Source of the DNA: Flavobacteriales bacterium | GTDB lineage: Bacteria; Bacteroidota; Bacteroidia; Flavobacteriales_F; PHOS-HE28 | DNA length: 64,000 bases | Assembly (NCBI GenBank): GCA_016717305.1 | Contig: JADKFY010000020.1 | Coordinates: 27,338 to 91,337, forward strand | Direction of reading: 5' to 3' | Part shown: piece after piece, positions 44,536-52,632 of the stretch | Numbering within the stretch: the stretch's first letter is position 1 | Layout: the number at the start of each line of letters is the position of its first letter | The notes under the pieces: model-generated | The model's database searches: none | What the model was told of the DNA's origin: nothing | The model's input: only the letters and a program-made list of their open reading frames with translations | Translations under genes and position numbers: made by a program

Positions 44536-44946
44536 ATGGAAAACGCTTTGCCGCACTTGGATACTCCTGTAGCATCGATCATTTACACGAGCCATGATCG
44601 CGTCGAAGTGCATTTCAAACCTGGCGTTCGCTTCACCCCGGAAGGTGTGGCCGAATTGATGAAGTCCCGTCAGTTACTGGGTGCATCCGGTAAGCATCGT
44701 GTGCTGATGTTGTTGCCCGAGGAGATCCAATTCGACCCCAGAATGGTCAGTACTGACCACTACGGTAATGTTCCACAACCGAATACGGAGGCGGTGGCTT
44801 GGGTGGTCCATAACATCGGCGATGCACAGATCACGAAGATCGTATTGAGCAGGTCACTCGTATCGTTCCCATGGAAGGTGTTCTTGGATGAGCAGGAAGC
44901 AAGGAATTGGCTGGATAGCGTGACCCATCCAGTGATCGCCGAATAG
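44536..44946 (+). CDS. STAS/SEC14-like DUF7793-type protein
   Basis: A 136-residue cytoplasmic protein. The pattern of strands and helices (VEVHFKPGVRFTPEGVAELM, KHRVLMLLPEEIQFDPRMVS, AVAWVVHNIGDAQ, SFPWKVFLDEQEARNWLD) fits the small alpha/beta proteins annotated in Bacteroidota as STAS/SEC14-related. The final F-x-D-E-x-E-A-x-x-W-L motif recurs in many members I know. Function is unknown. It follows lptD at 134 bases and probably has its own promoter. Confidence 0.6.
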   Translation: MENALPHLDTPVASIIYTSHDRVEVHFKPGVRFTPEGVAELMKSRQLLGASGKHRVLMLLPEEIQFDPRMVSTDHYGNVPQPNTEAVAWVVHNIGDAQITKIVLSRSLVSFPWKVFLDEQEARNWLDSVTHPVIAE

Positions 44947-45031
44947 TCCAACGACTTTTGCAACGTGTTCGCAGGTCCTATTGATCTGCCGATGAAATAC
45001 CACCGGCCATAGGAAAATTGACCCAAGGACA

Positions 45032-45595
45032 TCATGACCGAACCCAGTTCCTGATCATGATGGATCCATCTTTGGTAAGGATGCTCTCCGGATGGAATTG
45101 CACACCGCACACGTTGTAACGTGCATGTCGGATCGCCATGATCACACTCTTTTCGCTCTTCGCCGTTACACGAAGATCGGACGGTAACGTTTGGGGATCC
45201 ACTGCCCAACTGTGGTAGAGACCCGCATCAAATCGTTCAGGCAGATCAGCGAAGAGAACATCCATCGGTTCTTCCACCGCACATGTTACTGCTCGGCCAT
45301 GCATCACTTCCGCTTGGTTGTACAAGGTGCCACCGCAGGCTTCAACGATGCCTTGCATGCCCAGACAAACACCCAGGATCGGATGCGTTGGCATGAGCTT
45401 GTTCAGCAGCTCCATCATGATCCCCGCCTCACTTGGTAACCCCGGACCCGGTGAAAGAACAATGCGATCATAACGCGATGCTTCCTCAATTGTGATCGTA
45501 TCATTCCGCACAACATCGACCTGCGCGAACGGCTCCAACAGATGGTGCAGGTTCCACGTGAAGCTGTCGTAGTTGTCGAGTAATAGGAGGCGCAT
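45032..45595 (-). CDS. Glutamine amidotransferase of anthranilate/aminodeoxychorismate synthase
   Basis: A 187-residue class I glutaminase. Catalytic Cys77 lies in LGVCLGMQGI, and His168 and Glu170 in VQFHPESI. The DNYDSFTWNL start and SPGPGLPSEAG oxyanion motif are classical. It supplies ammonia to TrpE or PabB and is therefore either TrpG or PabA; without the partner gene the two cannot be separated. No trp or pab gene is in the window. The start at 45595 gives the usual length. Confidence 0.9.
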   Translation of the reverse strand: MRLLLLDNYDSFTWNLHHLLEPFAQVDVVRNDTITIEEASRYDRIVLSPGPGLPSEAGIMMELLNKLMPTHPILGVCLGMQGIVEACGGTLYNQAEVMHGRAVTCAVEEPMDVLFADLPERFDAGLYHSWAVDPQTLPSDLRVTAKSEKSVIMAIRHARYNVCGVQFHPESILTKDGSIMIRNWVRS

Positions 45596-45602
45596 TCTCG
45601 TT

Positions 45603-45700
45603 CAGGTGGCAGGAGCAGGTGGCAGGTGGCAGGTGGCAGGTGGGAGGTGGCAGGTGGCAGGAGCAGGTGGCAGGTGGCACGAGGAGGTCGCAGGTGGCAG
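45603..45700. repeat. Tandem 7-base repeat region (CAGGTGG)
   Basis: The stretch is built from near-perfect CAGGTGG and CAGGAG units (roughly a dozen), with small interruptions. It lies between the amidotransferase start and the DUF4260 stop. It is a low-complexity tract and does not have the spacer structure of a CRISPR array. Confidence 0.85.
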
Positions 45701-45799
45701 GCGGCGTGGAGAAGATCTCTGTTGTTTCAGACAGCAATGATCCTGCCGAAGTCGGTTCATCAGAGATCAATAGTACTACGCCTTGCCTCCTGCACCTGC

Positions 45800-46199
45800 C
45801 TACAGCTCTTTGCTTTTTCCGATCCACCCCAAGTGCGTGTGCTGGAAACTGTCGCCGAATTTGAGGCCGTAGCCGAAGATGCGGTCCATGCTGGCATGGC
45901 CATAGAGGCATAATGCCGACCACAAGCGCGGCCTGTTCCGCCGTTTCCGGTGAGTCGGTGATCATGCGTAGGTAGGAAGTTAGCGCACCCAATGCGAGTA
46001 CTAGGATCGCAAGTCCTTTGTGATGAAGCAAATTGTATGTGATCGCTCCAACTTTACTGTTCACCAAATATCCAAGCATGCCAATGTCTGGACCGATGGC
46101 CAACAATAGATAGCACCACCACGACGGATGGAATGTGATCAATGCAAAAAGGCAGACTGCGAACTGAGCAAGTTCTTCCAGACGGAGGAGGTTCTTCAT
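45800..46199 (-). CDS. DUF4260 membrane protein (one frameshift)
   Basis: A 132-residue or so membrane protein. The start MKNLLRLEELAQFAVCLF and GPDIGMLGYLVNSKVGAITYN match DUF4260, a small membrane family of unknown role. Read literally the frame fails at the end. Removing one G from the CC pair at 45920-45921 (minus strand GG) gives LVSALCLYGHASMDRIFGYG and a final THLGWIGKSKEL before a TAG at 45802-45800. That end matches the family. The repeat at 45603-45700 lies just beyond the stop. The ATG at 46199 was chosen; an earlier one at 46220 lies inside the repeat at 46192-46224. Confidence 0.72.
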
Positions 46200-46224
46200 T
46201 CTAAATTCTTCATTCTTCATTCTA
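46192..46224. repeat. GAATGAAGAATT-type short repeat
   Basis: On the minus strand the DNA reads as repeats of GAATGAAGAA/GAATTTAGAATGAAG. It covers the beginning of the DUF4260 gene and creates an MKNEEFRMKN-like reading frame, which makes the exact start uncertain. Confidence 0.7.
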
Positions 46225-46239
46225 TTTTCCGCAAAGCGG

Positions 46240-47001
46240 CTACCACTTGATCCCCACCGGGCAATGATCACTGCCCATTACATCGTTCAAGATGAATGCA
46301 TCCTTCACTTGCTTTTCGAAACCACCGCTCACCAACACATAGTCGATCCGCCAACCCACGTTCTTCATCCGTGCCCCGAAGCGCTGGCTCCACCAACTGT
46401 ATTTGACCTGTTCCGGGTGGAAGTACCGAAAGGTGTCCACAAATCCTGCTTTGAGCAATGCACTCAGCCCATCGATCTCTGTTTGGGTATAGCCACTGAT
46501 CTTGTTGTAGTTCTCCTTCGGCCGTGCCAAGTCGATGGGTTGATGCGCCACATTGAGATCGCCGGTAACGATGACGGGTAGCTTCCCCTTTGCAAGTTTG
46601 GAAACATAGGCCTTGAATGCCGCATCCCAAGTTGCACGGTATTCCAGTCGCTTCATTCCTTCACCACTATTTGGGGTGTACACGTTCACAACGACCACAT
46701 CCGAAAACGTTGCGGTTACCACACGGCCTTCATCATCATGACCTGGTAGACCAATTCCGAAAGCGACTTTTTGCGGCTCCAGCTTACTGATGATCGCGGT
46801 GCCACTGTAACCCAATTTCTCGGCTCCGTAGGCATGGACATGGTAGCCGGATGCTTCCTTTAGCGCTTCCTTAACCTGATCCGGGCTCGCCTTGGTCTCT
46901 TGGAAACAAACGATGTCGGCATCCAATGTCCGGAGCGTTTCCGATAGTCCCTTTTTAACACTGGCACGTATGCCGTTCACGTTGAATGAGATCAGTTCCA
47001 T
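46240..47001 (-). CDS. xth: Exodeoxyribonuclease III
   Basis: A 253-residue exonuclease III/AP endonuclease. Metal- and phosphate-site motifs are ISFNVNGIRASVKKGL, CFQETKA, GYSGTAIISK, VNVYTPNSGEG, GDLNVAHQPIDLARP, and the final GWRIDYVLVSG with SDHCPVGI. It removes 3' blocks at abasic sites and nicks, and is a core base-excision-repair enzyme. Length is typical. The gene stands alone, with its stop 40 bases from the DUF4260 start. Confidence 0.93.
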   Translation of the reverse strand: MELISFNVNGIRASVKKGLSETLRTLDADIVCFQETKASPDQVKEALKEASGYHVHAYGAEKLGYSGTAIISKLEPQKVAFGIGLPGHDDEGRVVTATFSDVVVVNVYTPNSGEGMKRLEYRATWDAAFKAYVSKLAKGKLPVIVTGDLNVAHQPIDLARPKENYNKISGYTQTEIDGLSALLKAGFVDTFRYFHPEQVKYSWWSQRFGARMKNVGWRIDYVLVSGGFEKQVKDAFILNDVMGSDHCPVGIKW

Positions 47002-47157
47002 AGTGTGTCAAATGTCGCACAACACACGAGACCAACCAACTCGACGTTCATTCCTCAAGCCACCCACAAGGCGGTGTTCGTTGAATAGGCTTGCGTATTC
47101 TCGTTGATCATTCGACCTTTACTACTTCAGTTCGTCCTAATACGGAAAATTCCCACC

Positions 47158-48813
47158 ATGCCGCTAGAACCCTATACCGGTCCTTTTGGGACACCACAGC
47201 TGAGGCATTTGTTGCGCCGCTCCCTCTTCGGCTGCTCCAATGGCGATCTGGCCTATTTCAACGGTGCGTCCATGGAAGCCGTGGTCCAGGAACTCCTCAC
47301 GTTCACCAACGACACCACACCGCCGATCAAAACCTATTGGGGGCTGAACGGGACCACTCCGGATCCATCCTTGTTGGACCCCAACGTGCCGTTCGGTAGC
47401 ACTTGGGTCAACACATTGCGCGATTTCGACGACGACGATATCACCGGGAACAGGATCGCGAATTTTGCGTGGTGGCGCACTGGCCTTATGACCCACCAGG
47501 ATCGGAACCTGCGCGAGAAACTTGCCTTGTTCTGGTTCAACCACATGCCCAATCAGGCAGGTGATGTGTTCGTACCGGAGTTGATCTACGACTACGATCA
47601 ATTGTTGCGCACGCATTGTAAAGGCAACTTCCGCGAGCTGATGTACGAAGTCTCCACCAGCGGTGCCATGCTGATCTACTTGAATGGATATTTGAACACA
47701 GCCTCCGCGCCTGATGAAAATTTCGCACGAGAGGTGATGGAGCTTTTCACGTTGGGCGAAGGAAGTGGATATAGCGAGCAGGATGTGCAGACCGCGGCAC
47801 GTGTGCTCACGGGTTGGAGCCTTCGGGTGCAAGAGGACGGGCAGCCGATCATTCCGGTGACCACATTCTATGAAGTGAACCACGATACCACTGACAAGAC
47901 CTTCAGTGCGTTCTTCAATAATACGGTGATCCAAGGCCAGAGCGGGCCGAACGCGGGGGTCACGGAACTGAACGCGTTCTTGGACATGATATTCGCGAAC
48001 GAGGAGGTGTCATTATTCGTTTGTCGTGAGCTCTATCGGTTCTTCGTACATGGCGAGATCACCGCTGCGGTGGAGGCTGACGTGATCGTTCCTCTCGCTG
48101 AGCTGTTCCGCACGAATGTTGGAGCACCGGACCAGATCCGTATCGTAATGCATGCCTTGCTCACGAGCGCACATTTCTACAGTGTGGAGATCGCGAGCTG
48201 TATGATAAAGAGCCCGGTGGACCTTGTGGTCGGTACTGTGCGTATGCTGGATATGCCGTTCCCGACACCTGCACAATTCGAAGCACGTTACTCCGCCTGG
48301 CGCGATGTGTACTATCTCATTGCGTTCAGTGGTCAACAACTGCTATCACCTCCGAACGTTGCCGGATGGCCTGCCTATTACCAATACCCGCAATATGACA
48401 ACTTGTGGATGGATACGGCCACGTTCCAGACCAGGAACTTCTCCATGCTCGGTTTGCTTTACAACGGTTTCAACACCGATGCCAACATGTACCAAGTTGA
48501 AAGTCGAGATCTGATGAACAAGGTGGATCTGATGGCCGTGCTCGCCCAATTCGCTGACCCTTCTGACCCCAACAACACGATCTCGGAAAGCGCGGACCTT
48601 CTCTATAACGTGCCGATCTCGCAATCCGTGAAGGACCAGCTCAAGACCAACTTCCTTTTGCTCGGACAAGCTAACGATATCTACTGGACGGATGCCTACG
48701 ACATCTATGCCGCAGATCCCAATACGACCAACATGACCGCCCAATTGGTGCCGGCCATACTGCTTTGGTTGTACGGAGAAATGGTGCAGGCCGCTGAGAT
48801 CCACATCCATTGA
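47158..48813 (+). CDS. DUF1800 family protein
   Basis: A 551-residue protein. DUF1800 features are the N-terminal RHLLRRSLFGC helix, the KLALFWFNHMP motif, NFAREVMELFTLGEGSGYSE and the AARVLTGW helix, followed by FVHGEI and the LLSPPNVAGWPAY motif. DUF1800 proteins are found with DUF1501 partners in many Bacteroidota and other phyla, usually exported, but their function is not known. The start at 47158 is preferred to 47104 because the family starts at about this length. It is followed 7 bases later by the DUF1501 gene. Confidence 0.86.
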   Translation: MPLEPYTGPFGTPQLRHLLRRSLFGCSNGDLAYFNGASMEAVVQELLTFTNDTTPPIKTYWGLNGTTPDPSLLDPNVPFGSTWVNTLRDFDDDDITGNRIANFAWWRTGLMTHQDRNLREKLALFWFNHMPNQAGDVFVPELIYDYDQLLRTHCKGNFRELMYEVSTSGAMLIYLNGYLNTASAPDENFAREVMELFTLGEGSGYSEQDVQTAARVLTGWSLRVQEDGQPIIPVTTFYEVNHDTTDKTFSAFFNNTVIQGQSGPNAGVTELNAFLDMIFANEEVSLFVCRELYRFFVHGEITAAVEADVIVPLAELFRTNVGAPDQIRIVMHALLTSAHFYSVEIASCMIKSPVDLVVGTVRMLDMPFPTPAQFEARYSAWRDVYYLIAFSGQQLLSPPNVAGWPAYYQYPQYDNLWMDTATFQTRNFSMLGLLYNGFNTDANMYQVESRDLMNKVDLMAVLAQFADPSDPNNTISESADLLYNVPISQSVKDQLKTNFLLLGQANDIYWTDAYDIYAADPNTTNMTAQLVPAILLWLYGEMVQAAEIHIH

Positions 48814-48820
48814 TCACACC

Positions 48821-50404
48821 ATGAACAGAAGAAAATTCCTTCGCAACGCCTCCTTGGCAACGATCGGTGGCATGAGCGTGCGGTCCTTCAGCAATCCGTT
48901 GGTGCAAGCTTTGCGCGACCGCGAATTGGGTGGCGACCGGGTGCTGGTGATCGTGCAGCTCGTCGGTGGTAATGATGGATTGAATACCGTGATCCCATTG
49001 GACAGCTACGATCTGTTAAGCCAGTTCCGCAGCAATGTGCTGATCCCCGAAGGGCAAGTCCTTCCGCTTTCCGGACTAAGCAGCACCGGGTTGCATCCTG
49101 CAATGGGCGGCATGCGCGATCTCTGGGAAGATGGCAAGCTCGGTATCGTACAAGGTGTCAGCTACCCCTCGCCGAACTTTTCGCACTTTCGCGCAACAGA
49201 CATTTGGGAGACCGGCGCCAATGCGAACCAATTGCTCAACAGTGGTTGGGCAGGGCGGTACTTGGACCTCGAATTCCCGAACTATCCAGCAGGCTTCCCG
49301 AATACCGACATGCCTGACCCCTTGGCCATTCGCATCGGTGGGCCGGTAAGCTTGGGCCTGCAGAACATGGGCGTAAGCATGGGTGTGGCGATCAACAATA
49401 CCGATGACACATTGAATCTGACCGGCAACATATTCAATGATCCACTTACAGCGGATTGCAGCGGGGACAAACTGGGCTATGTACGCAACGTGCAACGGCA
49501 AGCGGATCTTTATGGTGATGTGATCAATGCAGCGGCCACGGCCGGTTGCAATCAAAGCACGCTCTATCCTACCGGCGTGGAGCCCGGCGCGCAACTCGCA
49601 CAAGCCTTGAAGATCGTTGCACAATTGATCTGTGGTGGGCTGAAGACCAAAATATATTGGGTCAGTGTTGGCGGATTCGATACCCATGCCGCGCAAGTGG
49701 TGGCTTCCGATCATACCACCGGTGCACATGCCGATCTGTTACAAGGCTTGAGCGATTCGATCCACGCATTCCAGGATGATCTCGGACTGCTCGGCTTGGA
49801 GGACCGCGTGCTGGGCATGACCTTCAGTGAATTCGGTCGCAGGATCCAAGACAACGCTTCCGGTGGAACGGACCATGGAAGCGCACTACCGGTGTTCCTA
49901 TTTGGTAGTCAAGTCATGTCCGGCATGGTGGGCACCAACCCGGATATTCCTGCGAATACCGGGATCAATACCAACCTGGCCATGCAATACGACTTCCGTT
50001 CGGTGTATGCTTCGGTGCTTACCGATTGGTTTTGCGTGGACCCCGCCGATGTGGACCAGGTACTGCTGGACACTTACCAACCGCTCCCGATCATAGACCC
50101 GGCCGGTTGTTTGGGCACTGCGGTGCGTGAGGTCAACCAAAGCGCTGGTGATCGTATTTTGGAAGTATACCCGAATCCATTCGTGGAACGCACAACACTG
50201 AAATATACCAGCAATGGTGGTCGGATGCTCGTGCAGGTCTTCAATGAACAAGGGCAGCTGCTCACCACTTTGCTGAACAGTGTCGTGGCCGCCGGTACGT
50301 ATACCATGGACTGCGACCTGGGCGACCTTGCACCGGGTGTATACTATGCCCGCTTGCAGAACGAGGGCCACCAACAGGTGCGGAACATGTTGAAGGTGCG
50401 CTAG
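48821..50404 (+). CDS. DUF1501 protein with T9SS sorting domain
   Basis: A 527-residue exported protein partnered with DUF1800. The N-terminus is MNRRKFLRNASLATIGG, a twin-arginine-like signal. The DUF1501 core contains VIVQLVGGNDGLNTVIPL, SPNFSHFRATDIWETG, YWVSVGGFDTH and FSEFGRRIQDNASGGTDHGSA, so a metal-site-type layout of the sulfatase-like fold is likely. The C-terminal domain (EVYPNPFVERTTLKYTSN to MLKVR) is a T9SS type A sorting domain. How a Tat-like signal and T9SS export combine is unclear. The two genes form an operon. Confidence 0.87.
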   Translation: MNRRKFLRNASLATIGGMSVRSFSNPLVQALRDRELGGDRVLVIVQLVGGNDGLNTVIPLDSYDLLSQFRSNVLIPEGQVLPLSGLSSTGLHPAMGGMRDLWEDGKLGIVQGVSYPSPNFSHFRATDIWETGANANQLLNSGWAGRYLDLEFPNYPAGFPNTDMPDPLAIRIGGPVSLGLQNMGVSMGVAINNTDDTLNLTGNIFNDPLTADCSGDKLGYVRNVQRQADLYGDVINAAATAGCNQSTLYPTGVEPGAQLAQALKIVAQLICGGLKTKIYWVSVGGFDTHAAQVVASDHTTGAHADLLQGLSDSIHAFQDDLGLLGLEDRVLGMTFSEFGRRIQDNASGGTDHGSALPVFLFGSQVMSGMVGTNPDIPANTGINTNLAMQYDFRSVYASVLTDWFCVDPADVDQVLLDTYQPLPIIDPAGCLGTAVREVNQSAGDRILEVYPNPFVERTTLKYTSNGGRMLVQVFNEQGQLLTTLLNSVVAAGTYTMDCDLGDLAPGVYYARLQNEGHQQVRNMLKVR

Positions 50405-50530
50405 GGATCCCGTTACCGAACGGATCAACGGGATGGCCTGGGATGGGACACTTACGTTCCGTTCCTACTCAAGTTCCCACAAGCATTTCATACCAAATAG
50501 TACCTTGTTCCGCATAGAGCAGGCATTGCC

Positions 50531-51175
50531 ATGGAAGAACGATTAACAACCGAGGAAAGGAAGGACGGCAGCGCTACTGAGAACCCGATCCAGAAAGCAA
50601 AGGAGGCGCGCACCTTGAACGCACCGCCCGTGGCGCAGCAGTACGACGATGTAGACCCCTACACCGCGGACCACCGTGATATCATGCTGCAACAGAGCCG
50701 CGTGAACCTGATGGCGATAAGTCAGATGAGCGATCTGAAGGCCAATTTGATCCTCACCCTATCTGCTGTTATGCTGCAATTCGCGCTAATGAAAGTGACC
50801 GACCACGAACTGGTCGGACCCAAGTTGCACCTTTGGGTGATCGCCATCGGATCGTTGATCACCATTCTCTTCAGCGCTTATTCCACCTTGCCGAAATCAG
50901 CCATTCGGTTCAGGGAAAAGCCGGACAATGGTGGTGTTGATGTGCCGAAGAACATCCTCCACTTTTCCACCTTCATTCCGCTCACCTTGGTGGAATTCAA
51001 GCGGCACATGACCACCGTACTGCGCTCTCCGCCTCATACACACGAGGCGATCGTGGAAGAACTCCATGCCCACGGTCGTTACATATCGCGCCGGAAGTAC
51101 TTACCGCTGCGGTTGGCATACATGTCCTTCTTACTTACATGGATCGTGGGTGCCTCTCTGTATGTTCTTGTATAG
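50531..51175 (+). CDS. DUF5706 (Pycsar-effector-like) membrane protein
   Basis: A 214-residue membrane protein. The core begins after a charged N-terminal region with SQMSDLKANLILTLSAVMLQ, then a second helix LWVIAIGSLITILFSAYS, a cytoplasmic segment (FREKPDNGGVDVPKNILHF) and a last helix (AYMSFLLTWIVGASLYVLV). The SDLKANLIL motif and the three-helix layout fit DUF5706/PycTM proteins, some of which act as membrane effectors of Pycsar antiphage systems. No cyclase gene lies beside it, so a defence role is not shown; Bacteroidota carry many stand-alone members. Confidence 0.7.
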   Translation: MEERLTTEERKDGSATENPIQKAKEARTLNAPPVAQQYDDVDPYTADHRDIMLQQSRVNLMAISQMSDLKANLILTLSAVMLQFALMKVTDHELVGPKLHLWVIAIGSLITILFSAYSTLPKSAIRFREKPDNGGVDVPKNILHFSTFIPLTLVEFKRHMTTVLRSPPHTHEAIVEELHAHGRYISRRKYLPLRLAYMSFLLTWIVGASLYVLV

Positions 51176-51208
51176 GCTTGGGTCCGTCGAGATAAAATCC
51201 ATTCGCGC

Positions 51209-51988
51209 ATGTGCTACGGTGTAAAGGCCCGCACGGAAATGTCGCTCCGGATCGCAAAGAGCAGGGGAAATAAAGGTGCCGTGGAGAAGTTGACGGAATT
51301 GCTCAACCCATTACCAGAATTCGATCTCCACTTTGCGAATGCATTCACGCACCCGAAGTTGGTGGTGTACACCGATGCCGAACCACAAGAGCCACAACTC
51401 GCACTTTGGGGATTGGTGCCTTCATGGACCAAGGACTTGGAACATGCAAAGAAGCTATGGAACCAGACCTTGAACGCACGGGGCGAAACCATCTTCGAGA
51501 AGCCGGCGTTCCGCATTGCAGCGAAACAAAAGCGTTGCCTTGTGCATGTGGAAGGGTTCTACGAACATCATCATTTCGGCAAAAAGACCTACCCCTATTT
51601 CATTCACCTGAAGAACCGACCCTATTTCGCTTTGGCCGCACTTTGGGAAGAATGGAAGGACAAGGAGACGGGTGAAGTGTTACGGACCTTCAGTATCGTG
51701 ACCAGTGAAGGGAACGACCTGATGTCCAAACTGCACAACAACCCAAAACTTGAAGGTCCGCGTATGCCGGTGATCCTCACCGAGGAGGAAGAGGCGGCTT
51801 GGTTGGCACCGATAAGATCGGAAGCGGATGAAGCGGCGATCAAAGCGTTGATCCGTCCCTACCCTTCGGATGCCATGGCTGCTCATCCGGTCTATACCCT
51901 GTTGGGTAAGGACGGAGTAGGAAATAACGTACACGCTAGCGAACCGTTCGAATATCCGGAACTTGCCTTGGCCGATCCCTTGGGTTAA
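51209..51988 (+). CDS. SRAP family protein (HMCES/YedK type)
   Basis: A 259-residue protein that crosslinks to abasic sites in single-stranded DNA. The catalytic Cys is residue 2 (MCYG), exposed after removal of Met. The usual motifs are seen: a long N-terminal strand region, LWGLVPSWTKD, NARGETIFEKPAF, CLVHVEGFYEHH (Glu) and the SKLHNNPKLEGPRMPVIL His-x-x-x-x-x-x-P motif. It shields abasic sites from repair errors. The gene has a short spacing (33 bases) after the DUF5706 gene and may be co-transcribed. Start ATG 51209 is fixed by Cys2. Confidence 0.92.
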   Translation: MCYGVKARTEMSLRIAKSRGNKGAVEKLTELLNPLPEFDLHFANAFTHPKLVVYTDAEPQEPQLALWGLVPSWTKDLEHAKKLWNQTLNARGETIFEKPAFRIAAKQKRCLVHVEGFYEHHHFGKKTYPYFIHLKNRPYFALAALWEEWKDKETGEVLRTFSIVTSEGNDLMSKLHNNPKLEGPRMPVILTEEEEAAWLAPIRSEADEAAIKALIRPYPSDAMAAHPVYTLLGKDGVGNNVHASEPFEYPELALADPLG

Positions 51989-52154
51989 AGGCACAAGTTG
52001 AGCCGCAGGCGAAATCCCGCACAGCGGGGACTCAAGTCACAAGATAAAGGAAGGGAAGTTCCGATGTTCTCGTTCGCAAAAATGAACCGAGGAAATTGGA
52101 CCTATGTTGTCAAATTGGTCGACCCTTTTCAATTGACCAAAAGGTCTGAACGCA

Positions 52155-52186
52155 GCGAAGCCCCTACTTTTCAGCAGGGGCTTCGC
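52155..52186 (-). terminator. 11-bp perfect hairpin after the cold shock gene
   Basis: GCGAAGCCCCT (52155-52165) pairs perfectly with AGGGGCTTCGC (52176-52186) around a 10-base loop. It lies 22 bases beyond the cold shock stop. A run of T is not obvious, but the hairpin is stable and could serve both strands. Confidence 0.75.
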
Positions 52187-52208
52187 CCAATTGGATCGTA
52201 TGTGGGGC

Positions 52209-52400
52209 TTACGCCTTCTGCACGTTCACTGCATTGAGGCCCTTCGGGCTTTCCTCCACCTCGTAGGTGACGGCGTCGCCTTCCCAGAGCGCTTCACGGG
52301 TACCGGTCTTGTGAACAAAAACGTCCTTGCCGCCTTCATCGGGGGTGATGAAACCGAAACCTTTCTCCGTGTTGAAGAATTTTACTTTACCACTTGCCAT
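52209..52400 (-). CDS. Cold shock protein (CspA family)
   Basis: A 63-residue OB-fold RNA/DNA chaperone. RNP-1 (KGFGFITPDEG) and RNP-2 (DVFVHKTG) are intact, and the end GLNAVNVQKA is typical. The ATG at 52400 gives the family start MASGKVKFFN; an upstream in-frame start at 52436 lies in the leader. A -7-like element is just upstream and a hairpin lies after the stop. It could be a cold-induced or constitutive member; the short leader argues for the latter. Confidence 0.94.
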   Translation of the reverse strand: MASGKVKFFNTEKGFGFITPDEGGKDVFVHKTGTREALWEGDAVTYEVEESPKGLNAVNVQKA

Positions 52401-52425
52401 TGTACTGAATTGTTTGTTTAGGGCG

Positions 52426-52433
52426 CAAAAGTA
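52426..52433 (-). promoter_or_regulatory. Candidate -7 element of the cold shock gene
   Basis: On the minus strand the bases read TACTTTTG, a match to the Bacteroidota -7 consensus TAnnTTTG, 25 bases before the start codon. No clear -33 TTG is seen at the right distance. It implies a short leader. Confidence 0.55.
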
Positions 52434-52632
52434 CATGGTTCCGCATTAATTCTGACACATCGCCCGATAATAATGAACCACATTTCGATCAAAACCCAGT
52501 GCTAAATGGCATAACCAGTTGACCCACAGTATATTTATGAGGAATACAGCCAACCCTTCGACCGTGGTCCGCTTTTCCTCAGGAATCTATTGGACGTAGG
52601 TCTGCGGTATCCTTAAGCTCCCTAATTGGCCC

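Noticed and set aside
45603..45700. CRISPR-like repeat array
   Set aside because: Units are contiguous 7-mers with no spacers and no cas genes nearby.
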